In this document: positions 42,977 through 52,337 of the stretch, piece by piece | Layout of the letters: every line of letters starts with the position of its first letter | Position numbering within the stretch: the first letter of the stretch is position 1 | NCBI GenBank assembly: GCA_964645285.1 | Contig: CAZYDR010000009.1 | Span: 1-52,419 of the forward strand | DNA from: JAYZAP01 sp964645285 | GTDB lineage: Bacteria; Pseudomonadota; Alphaproteobacteria; JAAXGF01 | Reading direction: 5' to 3' | Length of the DNA: 52,419 nt | The notes under the pieces: model-generated | Databases searched by the model: none | What the model saw: only the letters and a program-made list of their open reading frames with translations | What the model was told of the DNA's origin: nothing | Program-made: the position numbers and the translations under genes

Positions 42977-44269
42977 TCAGGCCTTGCGGATCAACGGCTC
43001 GGTACCGCACCATTCAGCCAGGAATACCGCCAGCACCCGGGTTACTTCCTTAAAGCTTTGCAGGCCCACGGATTCATCGATGCCGTGGATGGAGTCTGCT
43101 TCCGGGCCATAACAGGTCGCCGGAATATTGCCGTACAGATTGAAGAAGCGGGCGTCGGTGGTGGCCGTGGTCGATCTGAACACCGGGTCGCGACCGGTGA
43201 CGCGGGTATGAACGTCGGCCATCATCTGCATCATGGCTTCTTCCGGGTCGATGGTGCAGCCCTCGGCCTGGAAGCCGATAAATTCCACCACCGGCGGGGT
43301 TTTCGTCATGCCGGGGTTGTTCTGGGCGGCTTCATTGATTGTCTTGAGCACGACCTCGCGAATTTCGGCCGGTTTGATGCCGGGAAAGAAGCCCACCCGC
43401 ATTTTAAAACTACACTCCGTAGGCACCGACGACGGCCACTCGCCACCCTGGATTACACCCAGATTGAAATTGACCGGGTGCTTTGCGCCTTCGTAGCTCT
43501 CGTGGCGCACCTCGTCATGGTTCCATTGTTCTTCCAGTGCCTTAAGCGCCTGGACCAACTCGAACGCCGCCTCGATGGCGTTGATGCCAGCCGAGGTATC
43601 GAGCACATGGGCAGGCTTGCCGCGAACCAGGACACGGAACCACATGACTCCCATCTGGCCAATCATGAGGCTTTGCTCGAAGGGCTCGGGAATGATCGCC
43701 GCGTCGGCCTTGTAACCCCGGGTCAGGCAGGCGAGGGCGCCGTTGCCGGTGCACTCTTCCTCGATGACCGATTGCAGGTAGACCGGCGCCGCCGGCTGCA
43801 GTCCCATGGTCTGCAGGGCCTTGAACGCCATGGTGTAGGAGACGATGCCGGCCTTCATATCGCCACCACCACGACCGAAGAGCCGCCCGTCGCGAACCAC
43901 TGGTTCGAAAGGACCGTCGGTCCACATATCGGCGGGGCCTTCGGGCACCACGTCCATATGGCCGTTGAAGATCAGCGAGCGACCGGTGTTGCGTTGGGGC
44001 TGATGGACGGCAACCACGTTCTCCTTGCCCTTGTAACTCCAATCCACCGGTGAGAAGCCTTGTTCATCCTTGATGGTATTGATATCGATCTCGAACTTGT
44101 CGACCATGAGGCCAAGGTCGGCAAAAACCTCGGCGATATAGTTCTGGGCCGAGGCTTCATTACCGAGGGTCGAGGGATGGCGCACCAGTTCACTAAGCAA
44201 CCCAACTGATTCGTCATAAAGGGCGTCGGCGGCGGCGATGATTTGGTCGGTGGTCGGGGTCGTGTCCAT
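42977..44269 (-). CDS. M20-family deacylase/peptidase (ArgE/DapE-like)
   Basis: The 430-residue metallohydrolase has the GHMDVVPEGP metal motif, the RGGGDMKAG motif with bridging Asp, the catalytic pair IEEECTGNG and the late His in DSIHGIDE. Family members deacylate N-acyl amino acids such as acetylornithine or succinyl-diaminopimelate. The start MDTTPTTDQ at 44269 is used; the upstream in-frame extension is intergenic. Substrate not identifiable. Confidence 0.87.
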   Translation of the reverse strand: MDTTPTTDQIIAAADALYDESVGLLSELVRHPSTLGNEASAQNYIAEVFADLGLMVDKFEIDINTIKDEQGFSPVDWSYKGKENVVAVHQPQRNTGRSLIFNGHMDVVPEGPADMWTDGPFEPVVRDGRLFGRGGGDMKAGIVSYTMAFKALQTMGLQPAAPVYLQSVIEEECTGNGALACLTRGYKADAAIIPEPFEQSLMIGQMGVMWFRVLVRGKPAHVLDTSAGINAIEAAFELVQALKALEEQWNHDEVRHESYEGAKHPVNFNLGVIQGGEWPSSVPTECSFKMRVGFFPGIKPAEIREVVLKTINEAAQNNPGMTKTPPVVEFIGFQAEGCTIDPEEAMMQMMADVHTRVTGRDPVFRSTTATTDARFFNLYGNIPATCYGPEADSIHGIDESVGLQSFKEVTRVLAVFLAEWCGTEPLIRKA

Positions 44270-44294
44270 GATCTTACGCTGCTTTCTCTGTTGA

Positions 44295-45293
44295 CTAGGC
44301 GGCGCGGGCGAGCGCCGAACCAAAAACTTCCGGGTCTACATTGCCGCCGGAAACGATGATCCCCACGGTCTTGCGGCGGCAGTCGTACTTGCCGGCTATG
44401 GCGGCCGCCAGGGCGACGGCGCCGCCGGGCTCGGTAACCAGCTTGAGATACATGAGCGCGAGGCGCATGGCGCGGGCGACCTCGTCGTCGCTGGCCGTCA
44501 GGCCGCCCGCCAGCAGGTCATAATTGATGGAAAACGTCAGTTGCCCCGGCGTCGGCGCCAACAGCGCATCGCAGAAACTCGTGGCGTCGTCCTGGGCGCG
44601 CTCGCGATTTCCGCTGACCAGGGAGCGGGCGGTGTCGTCGAAGCCTTCGGGTTCAACCGAGAACACGTCCGTACCGGGGCATCGCGCTCGGATCGCCGTG
44701 GCGCAGCCCGACACCAGGCCGCCGCCGCCACAGGGCGACAACACCGCGTCCAGTTTGGCATCCAGGGCGTCGGCCTGATCGGCGAGCTCGCGCCCGACCG
44801 TGCCCTGGCCGGCAATGATCAACGGATGATCGAACGGCGGCACCAGGGTCATGCCACGTTCCTCGGCGATTTTGCGACTGCGGGCTTCGCGGGATTCACT
44901 GGCCCGTTCATAGAGCACCACTTCGGCACCCCAGGCGCGGGTGTTGTCGATCTTGATGCCCGGCGCGTCACGAGGCATGACGACGATCGCCGGCGTGCCA
45001 ACAACGTGGGCCGCGGCCGCCACACCCTGAGCATGGTTGCCCGAGGAATAGGCCACCACACCGCGCTCCCGCTCTTCGTTCGAAAGCTGGCTGATGCGGT
45101 TATAGGCGCCACGGAACTTGAACGAGCCGGTGCGCTGCAGGGGCTCCGCCTTGATCAGCAGGCGACCGCCGATCATCTCGTTGAGCAGTGGCGATTCAAG
45201 CAGTGGCGTGACCACCGCAAGGCCGCGCAACTGTTCGGACGCGGCTTCGATATCGGCATAGGTCGGACGCTCAGTGGCGTTGGAGGAAGTCAT
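44295..45293 (-). CDS. Threonine/serine dehydratase
   Basis: The 332-residue PLP enzyme has the lysine K59 in GSFKFRGAYN, the SSGNHAQG phosphate-side loop and the glycine-rich SPCGGGGLVSG motif. There is no C-terminal ACT regulatory domain, so it is the short, catabolic type that deaminates threonine to 2-oxobutyrate and serine to pyruvate. The start at 45293 overlaps the hydrolase gene end by 23 bases. Confidence 0.9.
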   Translation of the reverse strand: MTSSNATERPTYADIEAASEQLRGLAVVTPLLESPLLNEMIGGRLLIKAEPLQRTGSFKFRGAYNRISQLSNEERERGVVAYSSGNHAQGVAAAAHVVGTPAIVVMPRDAPGIKIDNTRAWGAEVVLYERASESREARSRKIAEERGMTLVPPFDHPLIIAGQGTVGRELADQADALDAKLDAVLSPCGGGGLVSGCATAIRARCPGTDVFSVEPEGFDDTARSLVSGNRERAQDDATSFCDALLAPTPGQLTFSINYDLLAGGLTASDDEVARAMRLALMYLKLVTEPGGAVALAAAIAGKYDCRRKTVGIIVSGGNVDPEVFGSALARAA

Positions 45294-46122
45294 CGATCGC
45301 GCTTTCACATTCAGGTTCATCCAAGAGGGGAACATGCCCGACACCGGGCACGGTGACACGGGTGAGATCAGGCTTCTCCATGGCCATGCGGTCGAACACC
45401 GCTTCGGTCAACACGTCCGACAGGGCGCCGCGCAGGGCCAACACGGGCATTCGTGAAAAGGTCCGGAACGCTGGCCAATGGGTGGGCAGTGTGTCCGAGC
45501 CGAATTCCATGGCCCGGGCGATGGCCGGGTCGAAGTCGTAGCGCAGCACGCCGTCGTGGCCCTCGGTATAGGTCCGCGCGGCCAGCTTGCGCCACTGGTT
45601 GTCATCGGTCATGCCGTCGTGGCGGAAGTTCTGTTTGATGAAGCTGACGGCGCCGTCCCAATCGGCCTGGCGGGCATTGGCGCGCATATAGTCGATGATG
45701 CGGCTGACGCCGGACAGGTTGATCTCCGGGCCGACGTCATTGAGCACCGCGCCGGCGAGAGCGGTCGGCCGGACAACCGCCAGACCCATGGCGAGTAGTC
45801 CCCCCAGGGAGGTGCCGATTACCACCGCGCGATGCACATCGAGAGCCGTCAGAATATCGAGCATATCCCGAATGTAGACCCGGGGATGGTAGTTGCGCCA
45901 GTCGGGGTCGTAGGCTGATTGGCCACGGCCGCGATAATCCGGGCAGATTACCCGGCGATCAGCGGCCAGACGGGGCGCCAGATCCTCGAAATCCTTGGAC
46001 GAGCGGGCGACGCCTGACAGGCACAGCACCGGGGTTCGCGACGCAGTAGGGTCGCCATAATCTCGGACATAGAGACTGAGGCCGTCCGTGGCGGTGACGT
46101 GGCGTGAGCGGTATGTGGTCAC
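45271..46122 (-). CDS. Alpha/beta hydrolase
   Basis: The 283-residue protein has the nucleophile elbow GTSLGG, an oxyanion region near CLSGVARSSKDF and a late His (GVGHVPLLDEPE). The broad family includes esterases, lactonases and C-C hydrolases. It overlaps the HAD gene by four bases and the dehydratase by 23. Substrate unknown. Confidence 0.88.
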   Translation of the reverse strand: MTTYRSRHVTATDGLSLYVRDYGDPTASRTPVLCLSGVARSSKDFEDLAPRLAADRRVICPDYRGRGQSAYDPDWRNYHPRVYIRDMLDILTALDVHRAVVIGTSLGGLLAMGLAVVRPTALAGAVLNDVGPEINLSGVSRIIDYMRANARQADWDGAVSFIKQNFRHDGMTDDNQWRKLAARTYTEGHDGVLRYDFDPAIARAMEFGSDTLPTHWPAFRTFSRMPVLALRGALSDVLTEAVFDRMAMEKPDLTRVTVPGVGHVPLLDEPECESAIDDFLQRH

Positions 46123-46814
46123 GAGAGTCCGAGCAAGGACGGCAGTTCATCGAGGGTCTTAAGTTCGGCGTCGGCGGGACCGGGCAGGCGCTCGGGCCGC
46201 TGGCCGAAGCGGTTGACCCAGGCGACCCGGAAGCCGAAGGCGCCGGCGGCGTGAGCGTCCCAGGCGTTGGATGACTGGAACGAGACCTGCTCGGCGCTTA
46301 CCCCCAGGCGCTCCACCGCCAAGCCGTAAACTGACGGGTCCGGTTTGAAAATACCCACATGCTCGACCGAGAGAATGGCGTCGAGCAGATTTTCGATGCC
46401 GGCGTTGCGAACCGCGGCGGCGAGCATTTCCGGCGCTCCGTTGGACAGGATGGCGCATTTCAGTCCGCTGTCCTTGAGCCGGGTCAGCACATCCTTGATC
46501 TCGGGGTAAGCGGCGAGCTCGAGATAGCAGGCCAACAGTCGGTCGCGCAGCTCCCGGTTATCGACACCGTGAGTCTCGAGAGCGAAGTCCAGGGCGTCGC
46601 CGGTGACCTGCCAGAAATCCACATGATGCTTGTCGCCCATGAGGCTGCGCAGCCAGGTGTATTGCAGCTGCTTGTCGCGCCAAGTCTGGGATACCGCATC
46701 GGCCACGTCGCCAAGGTCGCTGCGATAGCGACCCACCGCCGAATGGACGTCAAACAAAGTGCCGTAGGCGTCGAACACGCAGGCCCCGATGCCGCTGAAA
46801 CGTGTATGTGTCAT
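46119..46814 (-). CDS. Haloacid dehalogenase type II family protein
   Basis: The 231-residue HAD protein has the nucleophile D15 in VFDAYGTLFDV, motif II SNGAPEML, the motif III lysine FKPDPSVY and motif IV SSNAWDAHAAGAFGF, which fits L-2-haloacid dehalogenases. It is the first gene of the nine-gene run and overlaps the alpha/beta hydrolase by four bases. Dehalogenation versus another hydrolysis is untested. Confidence 0.88.
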   Translation of the reverse strand: MTHTRFSGIGACVFDAYGTLFDVHSAVGRYRSDLGDVADAVSQTWRDKQLQYTWLRSLMGDKHHVDFWQVTGDALDFALETHGVDNRELRDRLLACYLELAAYPEIKDVLTRLKDSGLKCAILSNGAPEMLAAAVRNAGIENLLDAILSVEHVGIFKPDPSVYGLAVERLGVSAEQVSFQSSNAWDAHAAGAFGFRVAWVNRFGQRPERLPGPADAELKTLDELPSLLGLS

Positions 46815-46841
46815 TACCTCCTCCCGGAACGGTGGTTCTAG

Positions 46842-48830
46842 TCAATTTACGGTAATTCCCCGTTGCAGATCGAGCAATAACCCGCGCACCAGCGCCGGCC
46901 GGCCGAGGCGGTAGCGATAGATCGCCACCGCTTCCATAACTCGCTGGACATAATTACGGGTCTCCGAAATGGGGATCAGTTCGATCCAGTCGATGATGTC
47001 GATATCACCCTTTCGCGGGTCGCCGTAGAGCCGAACCCAACGCCGCACCCGCGACGGGCCGGCGTTGTAAGCAGCTAGGGCCAGGGCGTAGGAGCCGTCG
47101 TAGTTGTCGAGAAGCTTGGCGATGAACGCACGGCCCAGGGTGAGATTGTAATCCGGATCGTTGGTCAGGCGGGCCTTGCTATAGGGCAAGCCCAGGCGCT
47201 TCGCCACGGTACGCGCGGTCGCCGGCATGAGCTGCAAATAACCGAGCGCCCCGGCGCGGCTCACAGCCATCTGATCAAACCCGCTTTCCTGGCGCATCAT
47301 GGCCAGGACCAGAGCGTCGTCGACCATGGAACCCGGCCCTGAACCCTGGGGCTGGTCGATCACGGGGTAGCCGTATTTGATGAGGGCGGTGCCTTTGCGG
47401 GCGCTGCGTCGCGCCACCACAACGGCAAACTCCGGTCTTCCGGCGGCGGCCACGACCGCGGCGACGAGGCGTCGCTGACCCGGCGTCACGGCGACATCAA
47501 GAAGCTTAGTGACAAAGGGGCGGAGCAATTTCTTGTGTCCAGACTCCGCCAGGGCACGGACCACCGCGGTCAATTCGTATCCATCGATAGCCGCGACATC
47601 GCCGGCATTGGGCGTGGGGGGGGGCGGCAGCTTGAACAATTCCTTGCCACCAAGGGCGGCGAGGGCGAGCTGGCCATAGAACGTGGTGGGAAACTGGGCG
47701 GCAGCGCCAAACCAGTGTCGCGCCAAAACCGGATTATTGACCGCCGCCGCGGCCCGGCCCGTCCAGTAGGCGCCACGAGCGATGCTGATGGGATAGCGCA
47801 CCGCCGAATGGAGTAAGGCGAAGTGAGGATAGGCCACATCCGGATCATTGAGAAAACTCAGGGCGATCCAGCCGGCCAACCACTCGGCTTCGGACACCGG
47901 CAGGGGCTGGTGCTGGCGATGATCATTGGCGAATTCGTAGGCTTCGGTAATCAAACCATCGGCGATGGTTCTGCGAATCTCGATATGGATTTCGTGCCAC
48001 CACGCCGCCGGCTTCATCAGGTCTTCGGGCAGGGCCGAAATGATCTTCCGGGCGCTTTCGTCGAAACCCTTGCGCCGGCGCCAGCGCAAACGCTCGTACC
48101 ACAGGGATGGATGGTCGCGCAGTTCGGCCGGCACCCGGGCAATGGCGCCATCGACCCCGCCGGCAAAGGCCCGCAATGCAATGCGCGCCTCAGCCAAGGC
48201 CCAGTACCCGGCATCGATGCGCCGACGCAGACGCCTTGCCGCGCCGCGCTTACCTTCCCACAGCAGGCGGTCGAGGCGAGCGATATGGTCGTCGCCTGTC
48301 AGCTGCTTGTGATGACGGGCATAGAACGTCTTTTCCTCGCGGTAGGCGAAGTTGTGATTGACCCAGGCATCGCGCAGCAGGGTGGTGGCGACCTGATCGT
48401 CGCCGGCCACCGCGTAAGCCTCGGCGAGCCACATTTTGCCGATACCGCTCAGGGGCGGGTAGGCGGCGAACCAGTCCGCCACCAGCCACTTGTCGGTGCT
48501 GTCGTCGATGGCGGCCTCGGCGCGGCGCCGCAAGGTCGCCATGCCGGGCCACGTGGGATTAGCCTCGATAAATGCCGTGATCTCTTCGAACGGCGGTACG
48601 GGCTGGCTCTTGGTCAGCCGGATCCACGTGATCACCTTGACCAGCGCCGGGTGGTTTCCCTTGGCAGTCATGGTATAGGCGCGGTCCCACTCGCCGGCTT
48701 CGGCCAGGGCGAAGGCCGCACCGTAAAGTGCGTGATCGTCGGGCAGGGGGACGAAATCCTGAGCCCGCGCCGGAGCCGCAAGGACTATGGCAAGGAGCAA
48801 GCCGCCTACAAGAGAACGCAAGGTTGTCAC
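46842..48830 (-). CDS. slt: Soluble lytic murein transglycosylase
   Basis: The 662-residue protein starts with a signal peptide (LVGGLLLAIVLAAPARAQ), then an alpha-superhelical U-domain of about 460 residues, then the C-terminal SLT catalytic domain with the Glu in MMRQESGFD and the AGALGYLQLMPATA motif. It cleaves peptidoglycan glycan strands in the periplasm. The GTG at 48830, with GGAGCG upstream, is preferred since it places the signal peptide at the N-terminus. It is divergent from dapA. Confidence 0.9.
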   Translation of the reverse strand: MTTLRSLVGGLLLAIVLAAPARAQDFVPLPDDHALYGAAFALAEAGEWDRAYTMTAKGNHPALVKVITWIRLTKSQPVPPFEEITAFIEANPTWPGMATLRRRAEAAIDDSTDKWLVADWFAAYPPLSGIGKMWLAEAYAVAGDDQVATTLLRDAWVNHNFAYREEKTFYARHHKQLTGDDHIARLDRLLWEGKRGAARRLRRRIDAGYWALAEARIALRAFAGGVDGAIARVPAELRDHPSLWYERLRWRRRKGFDESARKIISALPEDLMKPAAWWHEIHIEIRRTIADGLITEAYEFANDHRQHQPLPVSEAEWLAGWIALSFLNDPDVAYPHFALLHSAVRYPISIARGAYWTGRAAAAVNNPVLARHWFGAAAQFPTTFYGQLALAALGGKELFKLPPPPTPNAGDVAAIDGYELTAVVRALAESGHKKLLRPFVTKLLDVAVTPGQRRLVAAVVAAAGRPEFAVVVARRSARKGTALIKYGYPVIDQPQGSGPGSMVDDALVLAMMRQESGFDQMAVSRAGALGYLQLMPATARTVAKRLGLPYSKARLTNDPDYNLTLGRAFIAKLLDNYDGSYALALAAYNAGPSRVRRWVRLYGDPRKGDIDIIDWIELIPISETRNYVQRVMEAVAIYRYRLGRPALVRGLLLDLQRGITVN

Positions 48831-48969
48831 CGCGACGATCGCTCCTGGATACCAATCAGCGTCATGATAGGCCCAGGTTACCTGAACCGACAACCGTTGA
48901 CGATTACTTGCCGGAGTAGAGGCTTATCGCTATGTTCTGCGAAATACTACAATTTGAGAGGACGGAGCC

Positions 48970-49845
48970 ATGTTCAAAGGTTCCTACGTTGCCCTCGTCA
49001 CGCCGTTTGAAAACGGATCTATTGGCGAAACCCAATTCCAGAGTTTGGTGGAATGGCAGATCAATGAAGGGACACACGGCCTGGTGCCCTGCGGCACCAC
49101 CGGTGAGTCGCCGACGCTTAGTCATGCGGAGCACGAGCGGGTCATCGATCTGTGCATCGAGGTGACCAAAGGGCGGGTGCCGGTCATTGCCGGCGCCGGT
49201 TCGAATTCCACGGAGGAGGCAATCTCCCTGACCCGCCACGCCAAGGAAGCCGGCGCTGACGCCGGCCTTCATGTGACGCCCTATTACAACAAGCCGACCC
49301 AGGAAGGTCTGTACCAGCATTTCAAGGCAATTCACGACGCCGTCGATCTGCCCCTGATGATCTACAACATTCCCGGCCGCAGCGTTGTCGACATGAGCGT
49401 TGAGACCATGGCGCGCCTCGCCAAAATGCCCAATATCGTCGGCGTCAAGGACGCCACCAACGACCCGGTGCGGCCGCTGCGCACCACGCTGGCCTGTGGC
49501 GCCGACTTCGCCCAGATGTCCGGCGAGGACGCCGCCGTGCTGTCGTTGCTGGCCAATGGTGGCCATGGCTGTATTTCGGTTACCGCCAATGTGGCGCCGC
49601 GCCAGTGCTCGGACATGCATCTCGCCTGGCAGGCCGGCAAGCCCGCCGAGGCACTGGCCATCCAGGAACGGCTCATGCCGCTGCACGATGCGCTGTTTTC
49701 CGAAACCAGCCCGGGACCGGTGAAGTACGCCGCCAGTCTACTTGGCCTGTGCGATGGGCGGGTGCGGCTGCCTCTGGTCGAGTCCACGGACAAAACCAAG
49801 GCGTTGGTCGAAGCCGCCATGCGCTCGGCCGGCGTCCTTAACTAG
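48970..49845 (+). CDS. dapA: 4-hydroxy-tetrahydrodipicolinate synthase
   Basis: The 291-residue aldolase has the Schiff-base lysine K160 (GVKDATND), Y132 (IYNIPGR) and the GTTGES loop at 42-47, as in the E. coli enzyme. It condenses pyruvate with aspartate semialdehyde in lysine and peptidoglycan-precursor synthesis. It is followed 21 bases later by smpB, a common alphaproteobacterial neighbour. Confidence 0.95.
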   Translation: MFKGSYVALVTPFENGSIGETQFQSLVEWQINEGTHGLVPCGTTGESPTLSHAEHERVIDLCIEVTKGRVPVIAGAGSNSTEEAISLTRHAKEAGADAGLHVTPYYNKPTQEGLYQHFKAIHDAVDLPLMIYNIPGRSVVDMSVETMARLAKMPNIVGVKDATNDPVRPLRTTLACGADFAQMSGEDAAVLSLLANGGHGCISVTANVAPRQCSDMHLAWQAGKPAEALAIQERLMPLHDALFSETSPGPVKYAASLLGLCDGRVRLPLVESTDKTKALVEAAMRSAGVLN

Positions 49846-49866
49846 CGGCGCGCAGGGGCCAGGGCT

Positions 49867-50349
49867 TTGGCCCAGAAAAAGAAAAAGCCTGACCAGAAGT
49901 TCGCCGCGCAAAACCGCAAGGCGCGCCATACCTATTTCATCGAGGATACCTTCGAGGCCGGCATGATGCTGACCGGCACCGAAGTCAAGTCGCTCCGCGA
50001 AGGCCGCGCCAACATTAACGAGGCCTACGCCACGGTGAGGGGCAACGACATCTTCCTGCTCAACGCCCACATCTCGGAGTATTCCGGCGGCAACCGCGAG
50101 AACCACCCGCCAAGGCGGCCGCGAAAACTGTTGCTTCACAAGCGCGAGATCCAGCGCCTTACCAACGCCCTGCAGCGCGACGGCATGACCCTGGTGCCGC
50201 TGTCCATCTACTTCAACGACCGCGGCCTGGCCAAGACCAGCCTCGGGCTGGCCAAGGGCAAACGCCAATACGACAAGCGCGCCACCCTGAAAGAACAAGA
50301 ATGGAAGCGCGACAAGGCCCGGCTCATGAAGTCGCGCGGGCAGGAATAG
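49867..50349 (+). CDS. smpB: SsrA-binding protein SmpB
   Basis: The 160-residue protein has the SmpB core (GTEVKSLREGRANI) and the basic C-terminal tail (DKRATLKEQEWKRDKARL) that enters the ribosomal decoding site during trans-translation. A TTG start at 49867 gives the normal N-terminus (AQKKKKPDQKF); no ATG lies nearby in frame. It ends 3 bases before the convergent UDG gene. Confidence 0.94.
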   Translation: MAQKKKKPDQKFAAQNRKARHTYFIEDTFEAGMMLTGTEVKSLREGRANINEAYATVRGNDIFLLNAHISEYSGGNRENHPPRRPRKLLLHKREIQRLTNALQRDGMTLVPLSIYFNDRGLAKTSLGLAKGKRQYDKRATLKEQEWKRDKARLMKSRGQE

Positions 50350-50352
50350 GGG

Positions 50353-51000
50353 TTAAGCCGGATCGAGCGTGGTTCCAAGCTCTCGAAACACATCATGGAA
50401 CATGGCTTCGGTGAGGCGACCGGTGTTGGTGTTGTAGCGCGAGCAGTGGTAGCTGTCGGCGAGGGTCAAGCCGTTCGGCAGGGCGTGGCGGGCGTTGTGG
50501 CTGAACTTCGCGGCGCTTTGTCTATGGCCCAGAGCGCGCAGTACCGCGTTGTGAGCGAGGGTGCCCAGGGCCAGAATAATGCGCAGGTTCGCCAGAGACT
50601 CAATCTCGTGGATCAGAAACGGCCGGCAGGCGTTGACTTCGGCGGCAACCGGCTTGTTTTCCGGTGGCACGCAACGCACCGCGTTGGTAATGCGGCAATT
50701 GACCAATTGGAGCCCATCAGCGGCACTTGCGCCGTATTCGCCCCGGCAGAACCCGAAGGTCTGGAGTGTGGCGTAGAGCAGGTCGCCGGCGAAGTCACCG
50801 GTGAACGGGCGCCCGGTGCAATTGGCCCCGCGCATGCCCGGCGCCAATCCAACGATCAGCAGGGCGCTGTCTTTGGGGCCGAAGGAGTCCACCGGCGCAT
50901 TATGCCAGTCACCATGGGCGGCGCGTACCTGATGGCGAAAGTCGACCAACCGGGGGCACAACGGGCAATCGCGGCCCGGCGTGTTGATAGGCTTAGCCAT
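50353..51000 (-). CDS. Uracil-DNA glycosylase, [4Fe-4S] family 5-like
   Basis: The 215-residue protein has motif A GLAPGMRGANCTGRPFTGD and the N-terminal C-x2-C (CPLC, C12 and C15) plus later cysteines for an iron-sulfur cluster, as in family 4/5 UDGs. The glycine-rich motif GLAPG without a catalytic Asp or Asn at the usual place fits family 5 (UdgB), which acts on uracil and other deaminated bases. C-terminal motif SYHCSRYNTNTGR is also typical. Confidence 0.87.
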   Translation of the reverse strand: MAKPINTPGRDCPLCPRLVDFRHQVRAAHGDWHNAPVDSFGPKDSALLIVGLAPGMRGANCTGRPFTGDFAGDLLYATLQTFGFCRGEYGASAADGLQLVNCRITNAVRCVPPENKPVAAEVNACRPFLIHEIESLANLRIILALGTLAHNAVLRALGHRQSAAKFSHNARHALPNGLTLADSYHCSRYNTNTGRLTEAMFHDVFRELGTTLDPA

Positions 51001-51017
51001 GGCTCGGATTTGACCGG

Positions 51018-51584
51018 TTAGACCTGAGCGGCGAAAGCCGGGTCCTCACGATGTTGGCCCTCGCGTTGGATCTGGGGCATCAAATCATAGAGATCAACGA
51101 AACAGTCGGCCTGGCGGCGCAACTCGTCCGCCGCCATGGGCGGTTGCGAACGCACGGTACTGACAACACTGACCCTGGTCCCCTTGCGCTGCACGACCTC
51201 GACGAGGCGCCGGAAATCACCATCGCCGGAGAACAGTACGATATGATCAAGGTTGTCGCACATCTCCATGGCGTCAATCGCCAGTTCGATGTCCATATTG
51301 CCCTTGAGCTTGCGCCGGCCCATGGAATCAGTGAACTCCTTGGTCGGTTTGGTGACCATGGTGTAGCCGTTGTAGTCGAGCCAATCGACCAACGGGCGGA
51401 TCGGTGAGTACTCCTGATCCTCGATCAGCGCCGTGTAGTAAAGCGCCCGAATCAGGCGGCCCTCAATACTGAAAATTTCCAAAAGCCGCTTGTAATCGAT
51501 GTCGAAACCCAAGGCACGAGCTGCCGCATATAAATTCGCACCATCGATAAACAACCCGATCCGCTCTTGTGGATAGAATTTCAT
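51018..51584 (-). CDS. NYN-domain protein (LabA/DUF88 family)
   Basis: The 188-residue protein has the PIN-like NYN fold with acidic residues at FIDGANLY (D14), GNMDIELAIDAM and SGDGDFRRLV, a triad expected to bind metal for RNA cleavage. The family is widespread in alphaproteobacteria next to folK-rpoZ. Target RNA is unknown. It starts 108 bases from the divergent folK. Confidence 0.9.
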   Translation of the reverse strand: MKFYPQERIGLFIDGANLYAAARALGFDIDYKRLLEIFSIEGRLIRALYYTALIEDQEYSPIRPLVDWLDYNGYTMVTKPTKEFTDSMGRRKLKGNMDIELAIDAMEMCDNLDHIVLFSGDGDFRRLVEVVQRKGTRVSVVSTVRSQPPMAADELRRQADCFVDLYDLMPQIQREGQHREDPAFAAQV

Positions 51585-51692
51585 TGTCTTAAATCCCTAC
51601 GCAGCACCGTTCGTTAATTCGACCGGTGTTATCCCTTCAAGAGTCGTTATCGATCCATTTTTACCCTGCAGAATGTTTACGGCTTTTTCTTC

Positions 51693-52220
51693 ATGGCTTC
51701 AAGTATCAATGAATATCAGACCGGTGAGCTTGTCTTGATCGCACTCGGGGCAAATCTTCCCTCGGACTATGGAGAACCTCGGCAGACCTGCACCGCTGCA
51801 CTCGACGTCTTGCGCGATATTGGCGTGTTGTTGGTGCGACAATCAAGTTGGTATGAAAGCGCGCCCGTGCCGGCGGCGAACCAGCCGTGGTTCATCAACG
51901 CTGTCGCCGCGGTCGAAACCACCTTGGACGCCCCCGGTTTGCTTGCTGCTCTGCACGCGGTCGAGAATCGCTTCGGCCGCACCCGCGAGGCTCATTGGGC
52001 GGCGCGGACCCTTGATCTCGATTTGCTCGACTACCGCGGCCAGTTGCGTGATGGCTCACCGGCGCCCGAATTACCTCATCCGCGCATGGACCAACGGGCC
52101 TTCGTTCTGATGCCGCTGGCCGATGTGGCGCCTGGCTGGCGCCATCCCCGCCATGGCCGTACAGTGGAGCAATTGATCGACGATCTGGACCCGGGCCAAG
52201 TCACGCGCCCGATCGCGTAG
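51693..52220 (+). CDS. folK: HPPK, 2-amino-4-hydroxy-6-hydroxymethyldihydropteridine diphosphokinase
   Basis: The 175-residue protein matches FolK: N-terminal IALGANLPS, central NQPWFINAV, the HPPK signature ARTLDLDLLDY and LPHPRMDQRAFVL. It transfers pyrophosphate to the pterin in folate synthesis. No other folate genes are adjacent; its position before rpoZ is a known alphaproteobacterial arrangement. Confidence 0.94.
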   Translation: MASSINEYQTGELVLIALGANLPSDYGEPRQTCTAALDVLRDIGVLLVRQSSWYESAPVPAANQPWFINAVAAVETTLDAPGLLAALHAVENRFGRTREAHWAARTLDLDLLDYRGQLRDGSPAPELPHPRMDQRAFVLMPLADVAPGWRHPRHGRTVEQLIDDLDPGQVTRPIA

Positions 52221-52337
52221 ATTTGAAGGCCTGAACAGCTCGGTTTTATTAACTGTAAAACATACGATACTTGCTTTAAAAGGACGCTCAAGTTACACCA
52301 CGCTCTGGTGTCATGACTATTCTCGGAGAAGCTTCGT

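Noticed and set aside
42941..44053. A 370-residue plus-strand open frame opposite the M20 deacylase
   Set aside because: Antisense of a gene with clear metal-binding motifs; its composition is shadow-like.
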